Assembly: GCA_927911515.1 (NCBI GenBank)
Contig: CAKMQH010000157.1
Coordinates: 1-8,034, forward strand
Length of the DNA stretch: 8,034 nucleotides
Direction: 5' to 3'
From: an uncultured Neisseria sp.
GTDB taxonomy: Bacteria > Pseudomonadota > Gammaproteobacteria > Burkholderiales > Neisseriaceae
The position numbers were made by a program, and so were the translations under genes. Positions 6,915 through 8,034 of the stretch are shown here, piece by piece; position 1 is the first letter of the stretch, and the number at the start of each line of letters is the position of its first letter. The notes below the pieces were generated by a model that saw only the letters and a program-made list of their open reading frames with translations, was not told the DNA's origin and did not search any database.

Positions 6915-6926
6915 TTCAGACGACCT
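6915..6926 (-). repeat. AG-mucDUS, exact, fills the thg1-helicase gap
   Basis: Exact copy occupying almost the whole 13-bp gap between the thg1 stop and the helicase ATG. Its AGGT, joined to the preceding AG, forms the best ribosome site for the helicase gene. Confidence 0.9.
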
Positions 6927-7682
6927 CTAAACGATTCTTTCCAAGACAAATGCGCCGTAATCATCGCCTAAAGGCAGCTCGAAATCAGTATGTAAGATTT
7001 GGCGTTCCACCTGCACGTTTTCGCCGGTTTGCGGGTTGAAGCCCTCTTTCAAGGCCGTCTGAAAATACACGCCGAAGCCGCGTTTCTGCCACGCGGGCAA
7101 TTCGTTGAAATTGATATTGTGTTCAAACAGCAAATCGTGCTTTTGCGCGCGCGTGAGACCGCTGACCGCTTCTGTGGCTCGGGATACACTTTCGCCTTTC
7201 TTGCGCAGCATCCAATAACAATGGGCATTGAGCGCGTTGCGGTGCGCGTCTTCATGCCGCCAGCGGAAGTAATCGACCACCAGTTTCTCATTCGGCAAAA
7301 CGCAAACTCTGGCATCAAAAGCAGCGGGCTGCCCGTGTGCCACCGAAAAGGCGGCGCTGGCTTCGCCCGCCAATACCGAAATGATTTTGCGCGTTTTACG
7401 TTTGAACGTATCGTCGTCTCGGCGCAGCAGCAGCGAAATTTCATCGCTTTCGGAATAGCTATACGCCACATTAAAGCCGCACTGCATCAAATGCTGGACG
7501 GTGTGTGCCATCAGGTCGCGGAAGCGGATATCGAACGGGGCTTCAAACTGCCAAATTTCCTTAGTCAACCGCGTAAAGCCACGCCCGTCTAAGCGCACTA
7601 CGATGAAATTTTCCTGCGGCACGCAGAAATCATAAGCGGTTTCGTATTGCCGCAGGCGTTTGTCCAAATCGTCGAATCGCAT
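6927..7682 (-). CDS. thg1: Thg1-like tRNA 5'-end nucleotidyltransferase (tRNA-His guanylyltransferase family)
   Basis: Thg1-family enzymes add nucleotides to tRNA 5' ends in the 3'-5' direction. Eukaryotic Thg1 adds G-1 to tRNA-His, while bacterial Thg1-like proteins can repair 5'-truncated tRNAs. The 251-residue frame is intact. It shows the palm-domain metal motif VVRLDGRGF (D32), the second metal motif YSYSESDEISLLL (D80, E81) and the family signature HNINFNELPAWQKRG. The ATG at 7682 has an excellent AGGAGG site. The gene leads a minus-strand cluster with the helicase fusion (13-bp gap) and diverges from a sigma54 promoter about 150 bp away. It carries one AG-DUS and no AG-mucDUS. As most bacteria encode G-1 of tRNA-His genomically, repair of damaged tRNA fits the rtcR context better than tRNA-His maturation (inference). 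Confidence 0.92.
   Translation of the reverse strand: MRFDDLDKRLRQYETAYDFCVPQENFIVVRLDGRGFTRLTKEIWQFEAPFDIRFRDLMAHTVQHLMQCGFNVAYSYSESDEISLLLRRDDDTFKRKTRKIISVLAGEASAAFSVAHGQPAAFDARVCVLPNEKLVVDYFRWRHEDAHRNALNAHCYWMLRKKGESVSRATEAVSGLTRAQKHDLLFEHNINFNELPAWQKRGFGVYFQTALKEGFNPQTGENVQVERQILHTDFELPLGDDYGAFVLERIV
7052..7063 (+). repeat. AG-DUS, exact
   Basis: AGGCCGTCTGAA on the plus strand inside thg1 (the coding strand reads FQTAL). This is the AG-DUS dialect; all copies in the helicase gene have T instead of C at the fourth base. Confidence 0.85.
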
Positions 7683-7686
7683 CTCG

Positions 7687-7692
7687 CCTCCT
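7687..7692 (-). promoter_or_regulatory. Shine-Dalgarno site of thg1
   Basis: AGGAGG on the minus strand, four bases upstream of the ATG at 7682. It is a near-ideal ribosome site and fixes the start codon. Confidence 0.8.
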
Positions 7693-7721
7693 CATATATC
7701 TTATTTTCTATATAACTATTT

Positions 7722-7735
7722 AAAAATATATTTTT
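7722..7735. promoter_or_regulatory. AT palindrome, possible distal RtcR enhancer site
   Basis: AAAAATATATTTTT is a perfect 14-bp palindrome about 100 bp upstream of the sigma54 promoter. A shorter copy, AAAATATATTTT, is at 7772-7783. The position suits enhancer sites for a sigma54 activator. The RtcR binding motif is not known to me, and AT-rich DNA yields palindromes by chance. Confidence 0.3.
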
Positions 7736-7771
7736 CATCATTCTACGCTTTTTACTACAAAAGACCACATC

Positions 7772-7783
7772 AAAATATATTTT
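7772..7783. promoter_or_regulatory. AT palindrome, possible proximal RtcR enhancer site
   Basis: AAAATATATTTT is a perfect 12-bp palindrome sharing its core with the one at 7722-7735. The centres lie 49 bp apart, and this one ends about 48 bp before the -24 element. The region 7690-7830 is strikingly AT-rich and holds no credible gene. Confidence 0.3.
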
Positions 7784-7830
7784 CTTTATATTCAATAAAT
7801 TAAAAATTAATTTTGAAAAATTTTTATCGT

Positions 7831-7846
7831 TGGCACGCTGTTGGCT
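7831..7846 (+). promoter_or_regulatory. Sigma54 (RpoN) -24/-12 promoter
   Basis: TGGCACGCTGTTGGCT against the consensus TGGCACG-N4-TTGC(A/T): the -24 block is perfect, the -12 GC is at the correct spacing, and there is one mismatch (TG for TT before GC). The predicted start is about 12 nt after the -12 element, at 7857-7858, which is the first base of a stable stem. RtcR, encoded in this window, is a sigma54 activator with a GAFTGA loop, so this is the expected kind of target. Confidence 0.8.
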
Positions 7847-7856
7847 ATGTTGTAAA

Positions 7857-8034
7857 TGTAACGATGCAGCAGATGCCGCGGGAAATACAGTTCTATAGGA
7901 AAGAATTTTCCGTAAATTTTTAGCTGCCGTGTCGTTACAGGGCGAATGCCGACAAGACTACAAGGTTTCTGCAGGTTCGACTCCTGCCTCGCCTAATAGG
8001 CGTTGACGTCTTGTTTTTCTAGTCGCCCTCCTTT
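7857..8034 (+). ncRNA. Structured tRNA-like RNA, candidate YrlA-type bacterial Y RNA
   Basis: No protein is encoded here. Directly visible pairings: TGTAACGA (7857-7864) with TCGTTACA (7932-7939), 8 bp; GCAGC (7866-7870) with GCTGC (7923-7927), separated from the first by an asymmetric bulge; CGGGAAA (7879-7885) with TTTTCCG (7906-7912). These build one arm. A second module starts with AGGGCGA (7939-7945) paired to TCGCCCT (8023-8029), then GACAAGAC (7951-7958) with GTCTTGTT (8008-8015). This encloses a T-arm, GCAGG-TTCGACT-CCTGC (7971-7987), and a CGCC-TAATA-GGCG hairpin (7990-8002). GGTTCGACTCC is an exact B-box/T-loop. Bacterial YrlA RNAs combine a Ro60-binding stem with a tRNA-mimicking module and are encoded in RtcR-regulated operons, so YrlA is the best fit. 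Alternatives are another tRNA-like regulatory RNA or a tRNA decoy. The 3' end may lie beyond the window. Confidence 0.6.

Noticed and set aside
6999..7592. 197-residue plus-strand frame antisense to thg1
   Set aside because: Thg1 motifs on the opposite strand are unmistakable; this is a shadow of thg1 codon usage.
7598..7795. 65-residue minus-strand frame upstream of and overlapping thg1
   Set aside because: Its last third overlaps the thg1 start in another frame, it covers the AT-rich regulatory region, and it lacks a ribosome site or recognisable protein features.
7940..7994. Canonical tRNA gene around the T-arm
   Set aside because: Only 24 nt separate the acceptor-like strand from the T-arm, too few for D, anticodon and variable arms. 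The acceptor helix has a mismatch and a wobble, and no CCA or discriminator arrangement follows.
1..8034. CRISPR array, insertion sequence or phage attachment site
   Set aside because: No regularly spaced repeats, transposase motifs, terminal inverted repeats or target duplications flank any segment. The repeated 12-mers are uptake sequences.

Overview
The window comes from a member of the Neisseriaceae, most likely a commensal Neisseria of the mucosa/sicca type. The main evidence is nine copies (eight exact, one with a single mismatch) of the 12-mer AGGTCGTCTGAA or its complement. This is the DNA uptake sequence (DUS) dialect called AG-mucDUS. Other dialects also appear: one AG-DUS copy (AGGCCGTCTGAA) in thg1 and one Simonsiella/Kingella-type site (TTCAGGCAGCCTGAA) in rtcR.

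Layout, left to right. (1) 1-1486, minus strand: rtcR, the sigma54-dependent, tRNA-damage-sensing activator of RNA repair operons. Its C-terminus runs off the left edge and about five indels break the frame. (2) 1487-1583: a 97-bp spacer with two 9-bp tandem duplications, decayed DUS copies and a hairpin over the next gene's stop codon. (3) 1584-6913, minus strand: one very long gene, about 1,780 codons when repaired, encoding a DEDD-type 3'-5' exonuclease-like domain, a RecQ-type DEAH helicase, an unassigned linker and a UvrD/Rep-type helicase. Six frameshifts and one nonsense codon divide it into seven open pieces. (4) 6927-7682, minus strand: an intact thg1-type (tRNA-His guanylyltransferase-like) gene, 13 bp upstream of the helicase gene. 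(5) 7683-8034: a very AT-rich divergent region, then a near-consensus sigma54 promoter on the plus strand. The promoter fires into a structured non-coding RNA gene that has an exact tRNA T-arm/B-box but is not a tRNA. The best guess is a YrlA-like bacterial Y RNA, probably the first gene of the RtcR-controlled RNA repair operon (Ro60/rtcB side) lying beyond the right edge.

Taken together, this is one edge of an RNA damage/repair locus. RtcR has a CARF sensor domain; in characterised systems it recognises damaged tRNA and activates a sigma54 promoter, and that promoter is visible here. Thg1-like enzymes add nucleotides to tRNA 5' ends in the 3'-5' direction. The tRNA-like RNA is the promoter's first product. 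The exonuclease-RecQ-UvrD protein lies inside the locus without an assigned RNA role and is the least explained component.

Main caution: at least eleven indels, mostly in short A/T homopolymers, hit rtcR and the helicase gene, while thg1 is clean. Real gene decay and homopolymer sequencing error both fit, and the sequence alone does not decide between them.
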